64,000 nucleotides of DNA from Epiperipatus broadwayi (Eukaryota > Onychophora > Udeonychophora > Euonychophora > Peripatidae). Shown one piece after another: positions 35,300-46,989 of this stretch. The translations under genes were made by a program, and so were the position numbers. Numbering within the stretch: position 1 is the first letter of the stretch; every line of letters begins with the position of its first letter. Where the stretch lies: the NCBI GenBank assembly GCA_028023455.1, contig JAQFVV010012574.1, positions 250,001 through 314,000 of the forward strand. Reading direction: 5' to 3'. The notes under the pieces were generated by a model. That model was given only the letters and a program-made list of their open reading frames with translations. It had not been told where the DNA came from and made no database searches.

Positions 35300-36900
35300 G
35301 GAGTTAAAATATTTGGCAAACCTGATAATAGGCAAGTAGTGGGCTACTTTTGTAATAGATAGTTGGTTAAAAAGGCAAAGTTTTGAGTATAGTAAAAGAT
35401 AGTTATCATTTCAGCATCATTTTTAAGTCTGTTTTGGATTTTTAGCCTCACATTAGTATTTGCAAGATAAAAAGAAAATCCAAGAAAAGCAGAAGGTTGG
35501 TCATGATAAATTTGCACATATGGCTTGCCAGTGTAAAGAAACCATTCAGAGGTTTTGTTCAAATCAAACTTAAAAGTTTAAATTTTGTGGTGTCATCATC
35601 AAGTATTTTCTGCAGAACAGGTAATTGCTTTTTAGAGGCAAGGAAAACAATAATATCACCCATGTAAACAATGCATGGTATATGTAATCCAGTATTTAAA
35701 ATTTGAATCCCTGAAATTTTTTGTTGAATTTTGTTTATGAGAGGATTAATGTACAACATAAATAATAAGGTGCTGAGTCATGATCCCTGGGCACTGATTG
35801 ACTGGAGACAAAAAAATTGTGATGCTCTGCTATTGAGAGTTATTTGAATGTTGCAGCTTGGTAATAGGTTGGTAAATATCTGTAGAAGAATAGGAGATAT
35901 CATTGTCATTGGGAGTATGTGAATTTAAATGTCACCCGGGACTGAGTCAAAGGGCAGTTTCAATTTCAATTTGTACAGTTATCAAAAAATATTTTTTTCT
36001 GTTCTTGAACTGAGTTTAAAATTATACTAAATGTGAGAGCTCCTTGGACTATGGTTAAGCCTTTCTTGGGATATTGCATAGATAATATTAGAGGGAATAT
36101 GTATGGTTCTATTTTCTTTTTCAGTACTTTCTCAATAATTTTAATACCAAGAAGCCCCATGGAGATAAATCATAGGTTGAATAAATTGGATCTCTGAATA
36201 TAAATTGGATCTCTGAGCAGGTTTTTTATTAAATGGAACTAAAGATGGGATATAAATCTTGTATATTATAACCTTTGTGATAAGAAATTAGAGGGAATAT
36301 GTATGGTTCTATTTTCTTTTTCAGTACTTTCTCAATAATTTTAATACCAAGAAGCCCCATGGAGATAAATCATAGGTTGAATAAATTGGATCTCTGAATA
36401 TAAATTGGATCTCTGAGCAGGTTTTTTTATTAAATGGAACTAAAGATGGAATGTAAATCTTGTATATTATAACCTTTGTGATAAGAAATTAGCTAAGTTG
36501 CAGGGGTATGTAGTGATGAAATGACTAAAGTGTTTTCCATAGTGCCCAGGGTGGCAGTTATTTGGTGTTGTGGCAAACTGGAGAGTAACATCAGCAGTCT
36601 TCAAGGGTGTATTGGACTCCAGCTTTCCAAAGAAATCTACTTTAGGTTTAAAGACACCGTAGGTTTGCAATTTCTATTTTAAATGCATATAAATTGACTC
36701 TGTCATGTTATATCCAGCAATGATTACTCCATCAACTTCCAGAGTTAGGGAAACTCTAATTGTGAAGGATAGCCTAAGGCCCACCAGATATATCCATGAT
36801 TCCATGTGTGTTGTTGAGTCTACAGTTTTTCTCTTTTTTGCTGTTAGGTACTCTTTCAGTGAGTTGCATGTGTTGTTATATATAAGTATGTAAGTTAAAA
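35300..36900 (-). pseudogene. LINE reverse transcriptase, fragmented
   Basis: Minus-strand pieces in order: LKTADVTLQFATTPNNCHPG upstream, LLGIKIIEKVLKKKIEPYIF, KKGLTIVQGALTFSIILNSV, then motif A as TVQIEIETA (frameshifted just before the F/D position), a motif B area near 35780-35830, and motif C as IPCIVYMGDIIVF at 35660. YMGD stands in for Y.DD, so one catalytic Asp is changed. The arrangement is that of LINE RT. The frames are interrupted by at least five shifts or stops. Confidence 0.75.
36088..36488. repeat. 200-bp tandem duplication inside the LINE RT
   Basis: Two units start TTAGAGGGAATATGTATGGT at 36088 and 36288. They differ by about two substitutions and one inserted T. The unit includes part of the RT region and a smaller internal repeat, AATTGGATCTCTGA. 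The duplication is much younger than the LINE itself. Confidence 0.95.
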
Positions 36901-37129
36901 TGTGTGTATCAAGGATAGATTGACACATGAGTAATTCTCCTGTGTAATTCATCAGCTAAGGCTGATAGTTTGGAGGGTCAAGAGGTAGCATCTGTGATGG
37001 GATTGATGTTAAAAGATAATATATTTATAAATGAGATATATTTCTGGACATGATTAATGGATATATCTTTAGGTGTAAATAACATTATGTATAATTCTGA
37101 GTATAAGGATTCAGTGGTGTTCGTAGAGA

Positions 37130-37900
37130 AGACTATTTTAACTTTTGTGAAGACTAATAATTGTTGTTTGTGCAACATCTAAATCAAGTGTAAGCATCTG
37201 GGATGAGTGGTCTGAAAAAGGTGATGGACTACATGTTAGGCTAATTAGATGATGAAGCACAGGAGAGTAAAAGCACAAATCTATGATAAAAACATGCCAA
37301 TAATTATAGAGTAAAAATGAGTTTATGGAAAGAAATATCTTCAGCACTCATTAATGGACATGCAAGTTGGTGAAGCCATCTGGAAACAAAGGTAGAGTAG
37401 CTCATATTAAAATCACCTAAAAGGATGATTGGATTTGAGGTTGATGAGGTATAATGAGTTGATGGTATTAATCTTGTCATAACTGCAGAACCAGGAGGTA
37501 TGTATATAAATATCATATTAAGAATAATCTTCTGGTGGTGGAATGTAACTATAATCAGGTTATAGTCAATGTAAATTATTTTGAAGGAAGAAAAGAAGCA
37601 GGTTTGAGTTATGATCAGACCAATACCCCCTGAAGGTGATGATAAATCCTTAGAGCAAGAACAAAAACTTTGGGTATGTAAGTAGATACTTGGATTAATT
37701 TGAGAGGCACTATATATTTTTGACTATTTAAATATTTCAAATATCTTCAAGATGTGTGGTTGTGTAATTTGTATCCACTTGTTCAGTTTTTAGAGAAAAA
37801 AAAATCATTGGAAGAGGCTGTAAAAGTGTTAAGTGTTGAGTTGTATATTTATGGATGGGTAGCTGGCAGAGATCCAAATAAAAGCTTTTTAGAGCCATAA
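37130..37900 (-). pseudogene. LINE APE-type endonuclease
   Basis: The minus strand reads MIFIYIPPGSA, then PIILLGDFNMSYS and, in the next frame, CFYSPVLHHLISLT and FSDHSSQMLTLDLD. IYIPPG, LLGDFN and SDHS are the ordered core words of LINE apurinic-type endonucleases; GDFN holds catalytic Asp/Asn and SDH the catalytic Asp-His. A frameshift separates the two halves. This enzyme nicks the target DNA for reverse transcription. Confidence 0.85.
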
Positions 37901-38266
37901 CCAATTAAAGTTGACCAAAACTTGGTTTTTGATAGAGTTATTTTCATGAAGGACTGGCCACAGCATGACTAGAAGATATTTCAGACATGAGCTTTATGTT
38001 AAAGGTTGGTGATTGAGAGTAACTATGATCTGGATTGTAGTCCATGAGTATTGAATCATTGGGTGAGTGGTTGGTTATGCTAAGTTTAAAGATGTTTTAC
38101 TTTTTTATTTCACATTCTTTTCCTGGCTGTCCAGGTTTCCTTTTAGCAGCACAGTCTGAAGGGAAGTTTTCAATGGATAAAACATGAAACCAGGGTGTTC
38201 AGATGTCAGTGTTTATTTTATTAATCATATACTCTTGAGGATCTGATTGTTTATCATTTGGTACAA

Positions 38267-39372
38267 TTAAGTTAATCTCAATACTTGTTTATCTAAGAGG
38301 TTTATTTGGTTAATATTTTGGTTAGTATTTTGGCTATTGTTGTAAGTAGTTATGATGGAGGTATGATCAGTTTGATTGGTACTGAAGTCTATCAACTGTG
38401 TATCATCACTTGTGGTAGAAATTTTTGAGAGAAGATTATTATATCTTTGTGAATGTGTGTTGTTTTTAGTGAAGATCTGATATTCATTGTAAATACATGT
38501 GGGTGCATGATCACCCATCTTGATCACAGTGTAGACATCACACAATAGGACAATTTACCTTTAGGTGACTCTGATGACCACATAAATAGCATCGTGGCTT
38601 TAACCCCCTTATGTAGAGGTGAAATATGGCTACTTGATTTGTAATTTGGGTGGGTATGATAGTAGGATCAATGTTTTTATTGTTTTACTTTGAATTCAAT
38701 GTTATTGCTATAGATTGGGATAGGGGTGTCTTTTAAATAGATTGGCTAAACTGGGGACACCATTCTGAAAGGGGAGCATCAATTTTTTGAAGTCTTGAAT
38801 GCTATATCTCAGGTAAATGTTTTTTTTCAGATTCCTTGTTATGTAACACTTTGATGTTTCTAATTAACAGTAACAAGAGTAAAATTACCAAGCATTTTTA
38901 ACTATAGTTTCAAATCAGTTTTTTTTACTTGAATCATAGAATTCAATAGCAAGATATCTTGGATTGGAATGTTCTGCAAGTCAAAGCACAGAGTCCCATA
39001 GTTTATATAAGCTGAGAGCCTCATATAATAATGCTCTTGGGAATAAATATAGGAACAATTAAAGCCGGTGGCAGATAAAACTAACTATTGAGTAAGCAGT
39101 GTTGTATAGGCCCCTGGGAAATAGAATTATTGAAACTTTCATTAACATTGCTTAATGTCTGTTATCCATGTAATTTGGGATGAGGGGAAAAGTTTTCTAG
39201 TCAAGATTTTTAATATCATTATATGTAGATTTTCTAAATCTAGAGACTTTAAATCTGGAGTACTAAGATTGGTTGTTGTAATATTAGCATAGATATTTTT
39301 TTGAGTTGTGGAATTCATTAATGAATTTGTATTGTTTCCAACCTCTTTTTCATGTGAATAACTGGCAACCAT
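38267..39372 (-). pseudogene. LINE ORF1 (gag-like) with CCHC knuckle
   Basis: The minus strand has an N-terminal frame (39372-39142) rich in Asn, Thr and Leu, then a segment to the knuckle at 38591-38550 that reads RCYLCGHQSHLKVNCP, an exact CX2CX4HX4C zinc knuckle. It is followed by a likely second knuckle (CLHCDQDG, then a stop, SC). A polar C-terminal frame (38545-38267) follows. Such ORF1 proteins bind the LINE RNA. Several stops make it non-functional. Confidence 0.7.
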
Positions 39373-39375
39373 CTT

Positions 39376-39569
39376 TATTGAATTTTAATGATCAACAAAA
39401 AATATAGATAATAGATTGTTTTACATGTACACATGAAAGTTTTCTATATATATAATGGGTCATTAAGTTTTTCCTTTTTTAATTAAAAAGTTATAAAACA
39501 TCACTTCTGGTCATGTTTTTATGTGAGATTTGGAGTTTTGTTTTAGATGTCATAGTAACTCTTCTAGCA
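39376..39569. other. Junction between two head-to-head LINEs
   Basis: This short AT-rich segment lies between the ORF1 starts of the minus-strand LINE and the plus-strand LINE. It should hold the 5' UTR of one or both. No boundary or target duplication could be defined by eye. Confidence 0.45.
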
Positions 39570-39572
39570 ATA

Positions 39573-40205
39573 TGGATTTAAATTATTCTGTTTTGGATGA
39601 TTTGTCAAATTCAATTTTATAAGAAATTATAGATAAGTTGAAATTATTGTTGGCAATTCATAATGCTTTATCTGAGCTTAAGCAAATGGTTATGAAAATG
39701 AAGTTGATATCATTATTTTGTATCAAAATGTTGACAGAAATAATTGAAAGCTTGAACCTGTATCTGATGTTTCTAATATGTATGAAAGAGATATATCTTG
39801 TTTGAAGAATAACATTGAAGCTTTAGAAAGAGCTCAAATGGATAATGAAATTGAATTGCATGATATTCCTTTGCAAGATAATAAAGATTTCCACAAATTA
39901 TTACAAAAATAGTGGTAAAACTTGAGATCGATAATTTTTCTAGCAATGATATAGAAAAAATATTTTATATAAAAAGTAATTCTGATAAACTAGGACTTGT
40001 TGTTTTTTTTGCTTCCCAATATTTGTCAAGATCATTTTTATTTAAAAGGAAAATGTTATATTTTATTGATATTTTGTCATTGGAAAATAATAATCAGTAT
40101 ATTTATATTAATCAATGTATCCATTCATCTACTCGGCAACTTCTTTGGTTGGCAAAGCAAAAAAATGCGCGAATGAAAGGGAATAGTATTTATTTACAAT
40201 GATTT
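39573..40205 (+). pseudogene. LINE ORF1
   Basis: Begins at ATG 39573 (MDLNYSVLDDLSNSIL, then a stop), continues with a coiled-coil-like part (HNALSELKQMV) and ends in the frame at 39912-40202 with VKLEIDNFSSNDIEKIF, IYINQCIHSSTRQLLWLAKQ and KGNSIYLQ. The last block fits the FP25-like C-terminal region (N..L....R.L...A+..++..+.++W) of CR1/L2/jockey-type ORF1 proteins. At least two stops and one frameshift. Confidence 0.65.
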
Positions 40206-40239
40206 CATCTATGTCAAAAATAACATTAATTCACCCCAA

Positions 40240-41140
40240 TATTTTAATTACGAATGTAGTTGATTTATATTGTCTTTGTAAAATTTATGCCCATGTAAAT
40301 ATTCTATTTTACTTCCTAATCGTAGAAATGATTTTAATATTTTTATCTAAATATTCATAGTTTACATTCGCATTTTGATGATTTAATTATTTATTTAAGT
40401 GATTTTCTCTTTTGAATTTATGACATTATTTTGACTGAACCGTGGATCTCAGTTGAGGAACAGGATTTACATAAACTAGAAAATTATATTAGTATTCTGG
40501 TACCATGAACTTACTTGCGTTCTGGAGGTGTAATGCATATTTTTGTACAAATTGGCTTGAGTTACACATATATTCCAATATTTGATACTGCTGAATCTGT
40601 ATTGGTTACATTTACTTTTCCTTGTGGAAATTTTTCATTAATTGCTCTGCGTAGAGCATGTACTAGATCTATTATATCTTTTATAAATAAATTTGAATTT
40701 TTTCTATCTACTATGGATTCATCTTCTGCAGTATTTATTGGTCATTTAAATATTTATTTGCTAGTTAAAGAGAAAATTCTGGTAGATATCTGAATTTATT
40801 ATATAGTTATGGTTTTAGTCAGGTAATTTCTTTTCCGTGCAAATCTTTAACTGATCATATATTTCTTAGCCCTAATAAATATTTTAATTATGAGTCAAGT
40901 GTATCTGATGTAGCCATTACAGATCAAATGTGCAGTTGTTTTGAAATTGTCTTTCTCTTATAATAAATCAGATACTCATTCATATGTTGATAAACTGTCA
41001 CGTGCTAAATTAGCTAATTTATTGTCTAATCATAGTTGGGATAGTATTTCTGTATTCTCTAATGTAGAGTTAGCTTTTGCATTTCATAATATTTGTTCTT
41101 TTTTAATTGCTAAGGTGACTGATGTATCAAATTAGTTAAT
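40240..41140 (+). pseudogene. LINE endonuclease domain
   Basis: The frame at 40515-40793 reads GGVMHIFVQIGLSYTYIP and FLSTMDSSSAVFIGHLNIYL, where IGHLNI stands in for IGDFN. A following segment has SLTDHIFLSPNK and DVAITDQMC (the usual SDH stands here as TDQ). The next frame runs LSRAKLANLLSNHSWDSI. The words and their order are those of a LINE apurinic-type endonuclease, with the catalytic GDFN altered. Confidence 0.75.
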
Positions 41141-42715
41141 AAGAATAGAAAGCAGTAGTTATGGATAACTGATGAGTTAAAACTAATTTGAGAAAGAATG
41201 TTAAGCATTGTTGTGATGATGTGAAGAAGATCAATAAATTAAATATGATATTAAATGGGAGAAGTTGCTTAGGGAATTCCTTAGTAATAAAAATACTTCT
41301 TCGAAATAAAAAAAACAATTAATTCCTTGATCAAAAATTCCCTAATTGAATTAATTTTGTTAAAAATAATGATTTCTTATTAAAAGTAATGAAAAATATG
41401 TTGCTGATCTTTCTAATAGTTTGTATTAATGTTTTGGCTTTTGATTCTGTTGCCAATATGTTGCTAATCTTTCTAATAGTTTGTGTTAATGATTTGGCTT
41501 TCGATTCTGTTGCCAATTTTTCTGTTCTGAAGTTTCTGATACTCAATTATCTCACTTGATTGATTGTTTAAAAACGGTTAAATCTTCTGGTTTAAATAAT
41601 TCAAAAATTAAAAAAAAAATGATATGCTTATATTAATACCAGTTTTGCTTTATTTGTTTAATGTTTCATTGAATGCTAGTCTATTTCCTGAATGTTTGAA
41701 GATTGGTATTATTATGCCAATCTATAGAAAGGATAATCCATTGCTTAACAACAACTAAAGACCTATTTCAATCCAGTTATTTCTAAGCTGTTTGAGATGG
41801 TACTCTTGGATAAAAATGATGTCTTTCTTAAGTGAGGATTGGGTGATTTCTGTAGATCAGTATGGTTTTGTTCCAAAAAAAGTACTTTAGATGCTCTTAA
41901 TAATCATATGTATAATTTGATATCTTTGTTAGATAATGGTCTTAAGACTGTATCCATAAGTTTAGATCTTTCTAAAGCATTTAACTTCCATTCATCATAA
42001 AATTCTTCTTCAGCAATTATAATCATATGACTTTTAAAGGCCATTTTGTTTCTTGGTTATAAAGTTATTTAAAAGAGAGAAAACAAGCAAACAAAATTCA
42101 TGGCATTAATAGTGATTTTAAATTGATAAATTATGGAGTTTCACAGGGTTCTGTAGTTGATTCTGTGATATTTTGATTTATATTAATGATATTTTTGCAT
42201 TGCCTTTGAATTCAGTGATTTGGGTTTTTGCTGATGTTGCTTTGTCTTTTGGTGCTGTTTTATATGGTCTTCTTGAGCAAATGCTTAATAAGGATTTGGC
42301 TTCATTTAGTAATTGATTTATAATTATAAATTTATTTAAATGCACATTGATTTATGTTAAATTGTTTGTCAGTCAATTTTAATAAAACAAAAACTATTCT
42401 TTTTTCTTATAAATTTGTTTCTCATTCTTTAATATTTGTAGCCAATATAAAGTTTATTATAATAGCATTTGTATTTGTGGTAATATTATTTTTTTGACAA
42501 TTATTATTATTTGGAAGTTAGGTTAACTTGGTCAAGGCATATTGTTTATTTGTGTTTGAGGTCATGTATAATTAATTATTAATTTTATTATTAAGTTAAA
42601 TTTTTGCCTAGATCTGTTTTGCTAACTCTTTATGAGTCTTGTTATCAAATATATTGTCTTGTCAGCATTATGTGTTTTACAAAATTACACTATGTATATT
42701 AATTTTGGAAAGTCT
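41140..42715 (+). pseudogene. LINE reverse transcriptase
   Basis: The plus strand shows an RPISI...VISKLFE start near 41760, QYGFVPKKSTLDALNNHMYN, SISLDLSKAFNSIHHKILLQ (motif A, catalytic Asp kept), ERKQANKIHG, NYGVSQGSV (motif B) and WVFADVALSF near 42230 (motif C, FADV in place of FADD). Several frame changes and stops occur. A 60-bp tandem duplication lies at 41401-41520. The C-terminal part continues after the hAT insertion at 43451. Confidence 0.82.
41401..41520. repeat. 60-bp tandem duplication inside the LINE
   Basis: Two 60-bp units (41401-41460, 41461-41520), each with CTTTCTAATAGTTTGT. They differ by about five bases, so the event is older than those at 31839 and 36088. Confidence 0.93.
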
Positions 42716-42719
42716 AAAT

Positions 42720-43442
42720 CAGTAATCTTCAACTCTTGGTCTGTGGACTGATGCCAGGCTGCAGATGTTTTCTGCTGGTCCACGGTAGACTGGCAGGAAA
42801 GTTTGTAATAACAAAACAATAAGAGTTTAAACTTTATTTTTTCATCTCATTTTTACCTAATTAAAAAAAAAAGAAACAGAACGAAAACAAAATTTAATCA
42901 ATCATACATAAATTAATTTGTTTTCTAGTTATAGCTTGGGGGGAGGGTAGAATAAAATTTTTTATTATTTTTCTAAAAAAATTCAAAATTAAAAAAAAAG
43001 TTTTTTATTATATGTATAACTTCATCTTGTATATTAACATTAAATACAGATATTACATTTATCATAATCATTGTCATGTAATTACACTAGCTGTGAAATT
43101 TCCTATCATTCAGATGAATACCATTTTATTCTTGCATGTGTTAACAATGAAATAATAAATGCAGCAATGCAGGCACATTAATGAGAATGATTGTTATTGA
43201 ACTGTTTTTTGTAACAGTATGACTGCACAACTCAAGAAAGAGTGTTCAACATGTGAAGGTAAGCAACACTATTATTATTCACAATAACTAGTGTGTTGTT
43301 TTGGTCAGTTATAACAATTATGCTCATCTAAGGCTAAGCAGTTTACATATTTAAGAAAATTTATCTGTAGACTTCTGCCAGTCCACAAAACCTTATCCTT
43401 ATTTTTGCTGGTCCGCAGGTGTGAAAAGGTTGAAGACCACTG
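42720..43442. mobile_element. Non-autonomous hAT element, 723 bp, nested in LINE
   Basis: The left end is CAGTAATCTTCAACTCTTGG and the right end, reversed, CAGTGGTCTTCAACCTTTTC. Both ends are flanked by the exact 8-bp duplication GTCTAAAT (42712-42719 and 43443-43450). Eight-bp duplications and CAG...CTG ends are diagnostic of hAT transposons. Subterminal blocks with TGCTGGTCC and CTGCCAGTCC occur near the ends. No transposase frame is present, so it needed a helper. The LINE C-terminal reading continues directly after the right duplication. Confidence 0.95.
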
Positions 43443-43450
43443 GTCTAAAT

Positions 43451-43815
43451 CAACTTTGGTTCAGAATATCTATGCTAATGGCTGTATTTTATCTGCTAGT
43501 AATTTTTATAAATATAGAATAATTAATGATAAATTTTGTTACTTCTTTTATATGCAAGAATTTGTAAAATAAACACTCAATTAGCTAAAAAACTTTCAAT
43601 TGACATTGCCTCCTTTTAATTTGGAAGGTAATTAGTTATAGTCAGTTCAATTATAATGGCATTAGGTTGTTTAATTCTTTTGGCTCTGCTTGTTCATTAG
43701 ATCTTGATTGTTTAATTTTTTTTTTTTTTGCAATTTTGGTTATATTCTATGTAGTTATTTTGATCATATTTTGTAATTTATTATATTGTTTATATTGTGT
43801 TTTTGTAATTAAATA
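43451..43815 (+). pseudogene. LINE ORF2 C-terminus and 3' UTR
   Basis: After the hAT element one reads ILSASNFYKYRIINDKF and QFNYNGIRLFNSFGSACSLD, a typical end of LINE pol proteins (NGIRLFNSLP). A T-run at 43719 breaks the frame. The 3' UTR leads into the ATT array. Confidence 0.6.
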
Positions 43816-43931
<116 letters not shown>

Positions 43932-43934
43932 GTA

Positions 43935-46640
43935 TGTTTATATATATATGACTCCTCAGTACAAGTATTTCCTTGTTTGGAGATACATTAATTTTGTATT
44001 GTTAATATATTATTATTTTATAAAGGCCTTTTATTTTAAATAAAAAATTATTTTACCATAGCATCAGAATCCTGATTTTACATTTTACAAAAATATATAT
44101 TTGAACCAAGATAGTTTTTAAGGTTTAGGACTTCATTTGATGTACTTATTTTGGGTTATTCTCCAGATAGAATTGTCATGTGATTGGACTATGTATTCAT
44201 CATGAATAGTCCTGACAGAAATCATGTTAAAGATGACAAGTAATGTAAATTCTCAATTCTCAATAATACTGTTGGAACGAGACTTTTTTAAAATTAGTAT
44301 TTGCAGGAAATTACACAATCCCACATTTAATTGAGCAGTGCACTAATTAGATTTTGTTTACCCCACCATAATGTAATTTTCAGCTGTTGCATGGTTTTCC
44401 ATATTAGCTGTGTTAATAATTCATAAGTTAGCTCTGTTGCTTTAATCATATGATTATCTGGAATGCTGTTAAACAGAATTTTTTTCTTTTTTTGGATAAG
44501 ATGATCAAGAGCTCTTGATTATGACAATATTATAACTTTTCTAAATCAAGAAAGTTTTACCCCAAAAGACTTCTTTCTAAACCAAAATTAAAGAAAAAAT
44601 TGGCATTTCTTACATTTTTTTTTTTTTTTTACACTGTTCCAGATTATAGTAATAAAACCTGGAATTTTTATTTATATAATTCTAAATTAAAACAAAAAAA
44701 TTATTTCCCTATAACAATATATATATCTTACTGATATAAATAAAAATTAAAAAAATAAATAGCTGGTGACTTTTAAAAGAAAAAAAAATTATTTTGATCT
44801 GGGTATTTTTTCTTATATACCTATGTTAGTGTATGAGTAAAAAACTTCTAAGATCAGGCTAGCTTTACTTCAAAAAGATGTCTGAACCAGTACAATGGTA
44901 AATAAATAGGAAATTAAAAAATAATTTATGAACTAATGTGCATTTTCCATTATCTAAATTTAGGTTTTATCCATTAACGTTTATTTCCTCAGAAAGAAAG
45001 AGAGAGAGGGAGTAGAAAATAAACTTCATCTATCCATAAAATATTACATATTGTTACACTATCAATTTTTACTTCTGAACAAAACAAATAATACAGAAGC
45101 TTCTTGGAAAATTTATTTTAAGAAAAGAATTGCTGAACCTAAATAATATTTCACTTGCGTTTGAAGGAATTTAATGGCAATTAACAGAATCAGATCTGTG
45201 AAGTTTAATACAGTAAAAAAGGAATACTCAAGAAGTAAAACTGTTTGGAATGATGCATGTGACCTTTCAAGTAGCTAACCACTCAATTATTTATACATTT
45301 TATTGAAAAGTGGTGCAAACTGGTATACACTACATTTATTAACATTCTCTACATAAATACATTTTATCCTACTTCAGGTTTATAAATATCGACAACATAA
45401 TATTTCTAGGTCTTTTTTGTATTTTTTTTAAAATTTATAAAATTCCTGCAATCCAGCTAATTAATTGCTGTTATCTTTATAAACCCTACATCAGTAATAT
45501 GATTTTTTTTTTCAGTTTCAGAGATATTGGTGTTTAAAGACAAATGATGGATTCGAGTTAAAATTAAATATTAAATAAAAATGTTGATATATTTTTTTAA
45601 AACAAATTCTTCTTTTGGATTATATGGAAGTCTTTTTACATACGTTACCAAACTTAAAAATATCTGCTAAGCAGTTCCATTTTGTGGTGATTTATAAATA
45701 AAATGAACTTTAATTATAATTAAGCACACATTAAGTTGGAAATGATATATATATTAGTATAACCAACTCTTTACGTCTTTCATTTCTCATTTTGGGGAAA
45801 ACTCCCGAACTGTATTAAGTAGTGTTAGACAATAGTAAATTACTATTAACTTCAAAACCAAAATGCACATTTCCGTGACAAAAAAAAATGCAAGTGAAAA
45901 AACAGCAAATAAAAATATATAATTACTCACTGAGCTATATAAACCTTTATATAACATTTGTACTCAGTTTATTTACACTCATCTATTACCCCAAAACATT
46001 AGACACTTCAACAAAACTCTCCCCTCCCCCAATTTATTATTTATCATTCATTGAAATAATTGAGATTTATGAGTATAGTGTGGGCCTTAAAAGGTTAACA
46101 GCTTGTGATTGTGCAAGCCAGTTATTATTAATCTTTAACCCAGGGAGCTGGCGATTTGTGGTTAACCGCTTTCCTGTGGCAACTCTGACAAATCTTAAAC
46201 ATGAAAAATGAATGTCCTTACAGAGTTATTTTTAAAGGCTTTTAACTATAAGCTTTTTGTTAAAAGATCATTACGAAGTAATCTTTGTCAACTTTCTCAT
46301 TAAGATTCAACAAGACTTTATATACATTCCAAACATAGTAATGCGAAAATTTGATAGCTATTAATTTTTATTATCTAAAGAAAAAAACACACAATTAAAA
46401 TAATAAAAGTGGCAACTATTTAAATTTGAATATTAAGTTCATATTATTAAATATTACTTCCTCTTATTTACTTTTTTAAAAAATAATTATAAGGAATCCA
46501 GTAGACCTGGATTCTACTTATCGCTTTCACTTCATTTACTAATCCAATTCGTTATTGTAATAATTGCTATTATTTTCCTACACGTAATATACAATGTTCA
46601 TATTAATAATTGATGTGGATTGATAAGTTAAAGAAGATAA
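43935..46640. other. AT-rich DNA, nothing firmly recognised
   Basis: A GC-richer patch at 46135-46190 reads TTTAACCCAGGGAGCTGGCG and resembles a patch at 56752 (TTAAACCCTGAGGGCTGGGG). These could be ends of a common old element, but no partner end was found. A 107-codon plus-strand frame at 45888 covers this patch and has no domain. Confidence 0.4.
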
Positions 46641-46679
46641 TTTTATTTATAATATTTGACCTTTAAAAATAAAATTATT

Positions 46680-46985
46680 AACATAATTTGCTTGATTGAA
46701 TTTTCAATGGTACGGATGGTTGAAAAGAAGGAGGGTGGACTAGATTGAAGCCTTTCCATTGGGGTTTGAAGATTTGCTATTTTAATATAAGCAGAGTACT
46801 GATTATATATGTGTGTGGGAGATGATAATCTGGACCAACTGATGAGTGTTGGTTCAGCATGAAATATATATATATTGGAAATCATTTATCTTTTTTCATG
46901 TGCGTGATGTATCGATTGAATGAGATAGAGTGGATAGCTGAAGGAAGCTTGAAAGTCTGTGTTCAAATTCTCTACAATTAATATA
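46680..46985 (+). repeat. Repeat-family member (two modules)
   Basis: The first module (TTTTCAATGGTACGG..., CCATTGGGGTTTGAAGATTT, then GATAATCTGGACCAACTGAT and GGTTCAGCATGAAATAT) is followed by the tRNA-like module GGAAATCATTTATC...GTGTTCAAATTC. The same order recurs at 48340-48645 and 48710-48990. It is a single, somewhat diverged copy of the unit that is tandem at 48.3-49 kb. Confidence 0.65.
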
Positions 46986-46989
46986 TATA

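Larger units (their letters stand above)
33992..39375 (-). mobile_element. LINE (CCHC ORF1, endonuclease, RT), decayed
   Basis: Read on the minus strand, the element runs from ORF1 at about 39372 to a 3' tail at 33992-34011. The order is ORF1 with a zinc knuckle, an APE-type endonuclease, RT and a C-terminal domain. The 3' end has CAAATAAAC followed by TTAAAACATAATAATAAC, which matches the 3' ends of the copies at 62.7 kb. The C-terminal words AATF and KLEPKFFDF also match the copy at 63.4 kb, so all three belong to one family. Frameshifts and stops are frequent. The clade is not settled; an ORF1 knuckle with APE endonuclease is found in I/Nimb-like and related groups. Confidence 0.85.

Noticed and set aside
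45888-46211. 107-codon plus-strand frame
   Set aside because: No domain, AT-driven composition in the first two thirds, and the end overlaps a GC-rich repeat-like patch.
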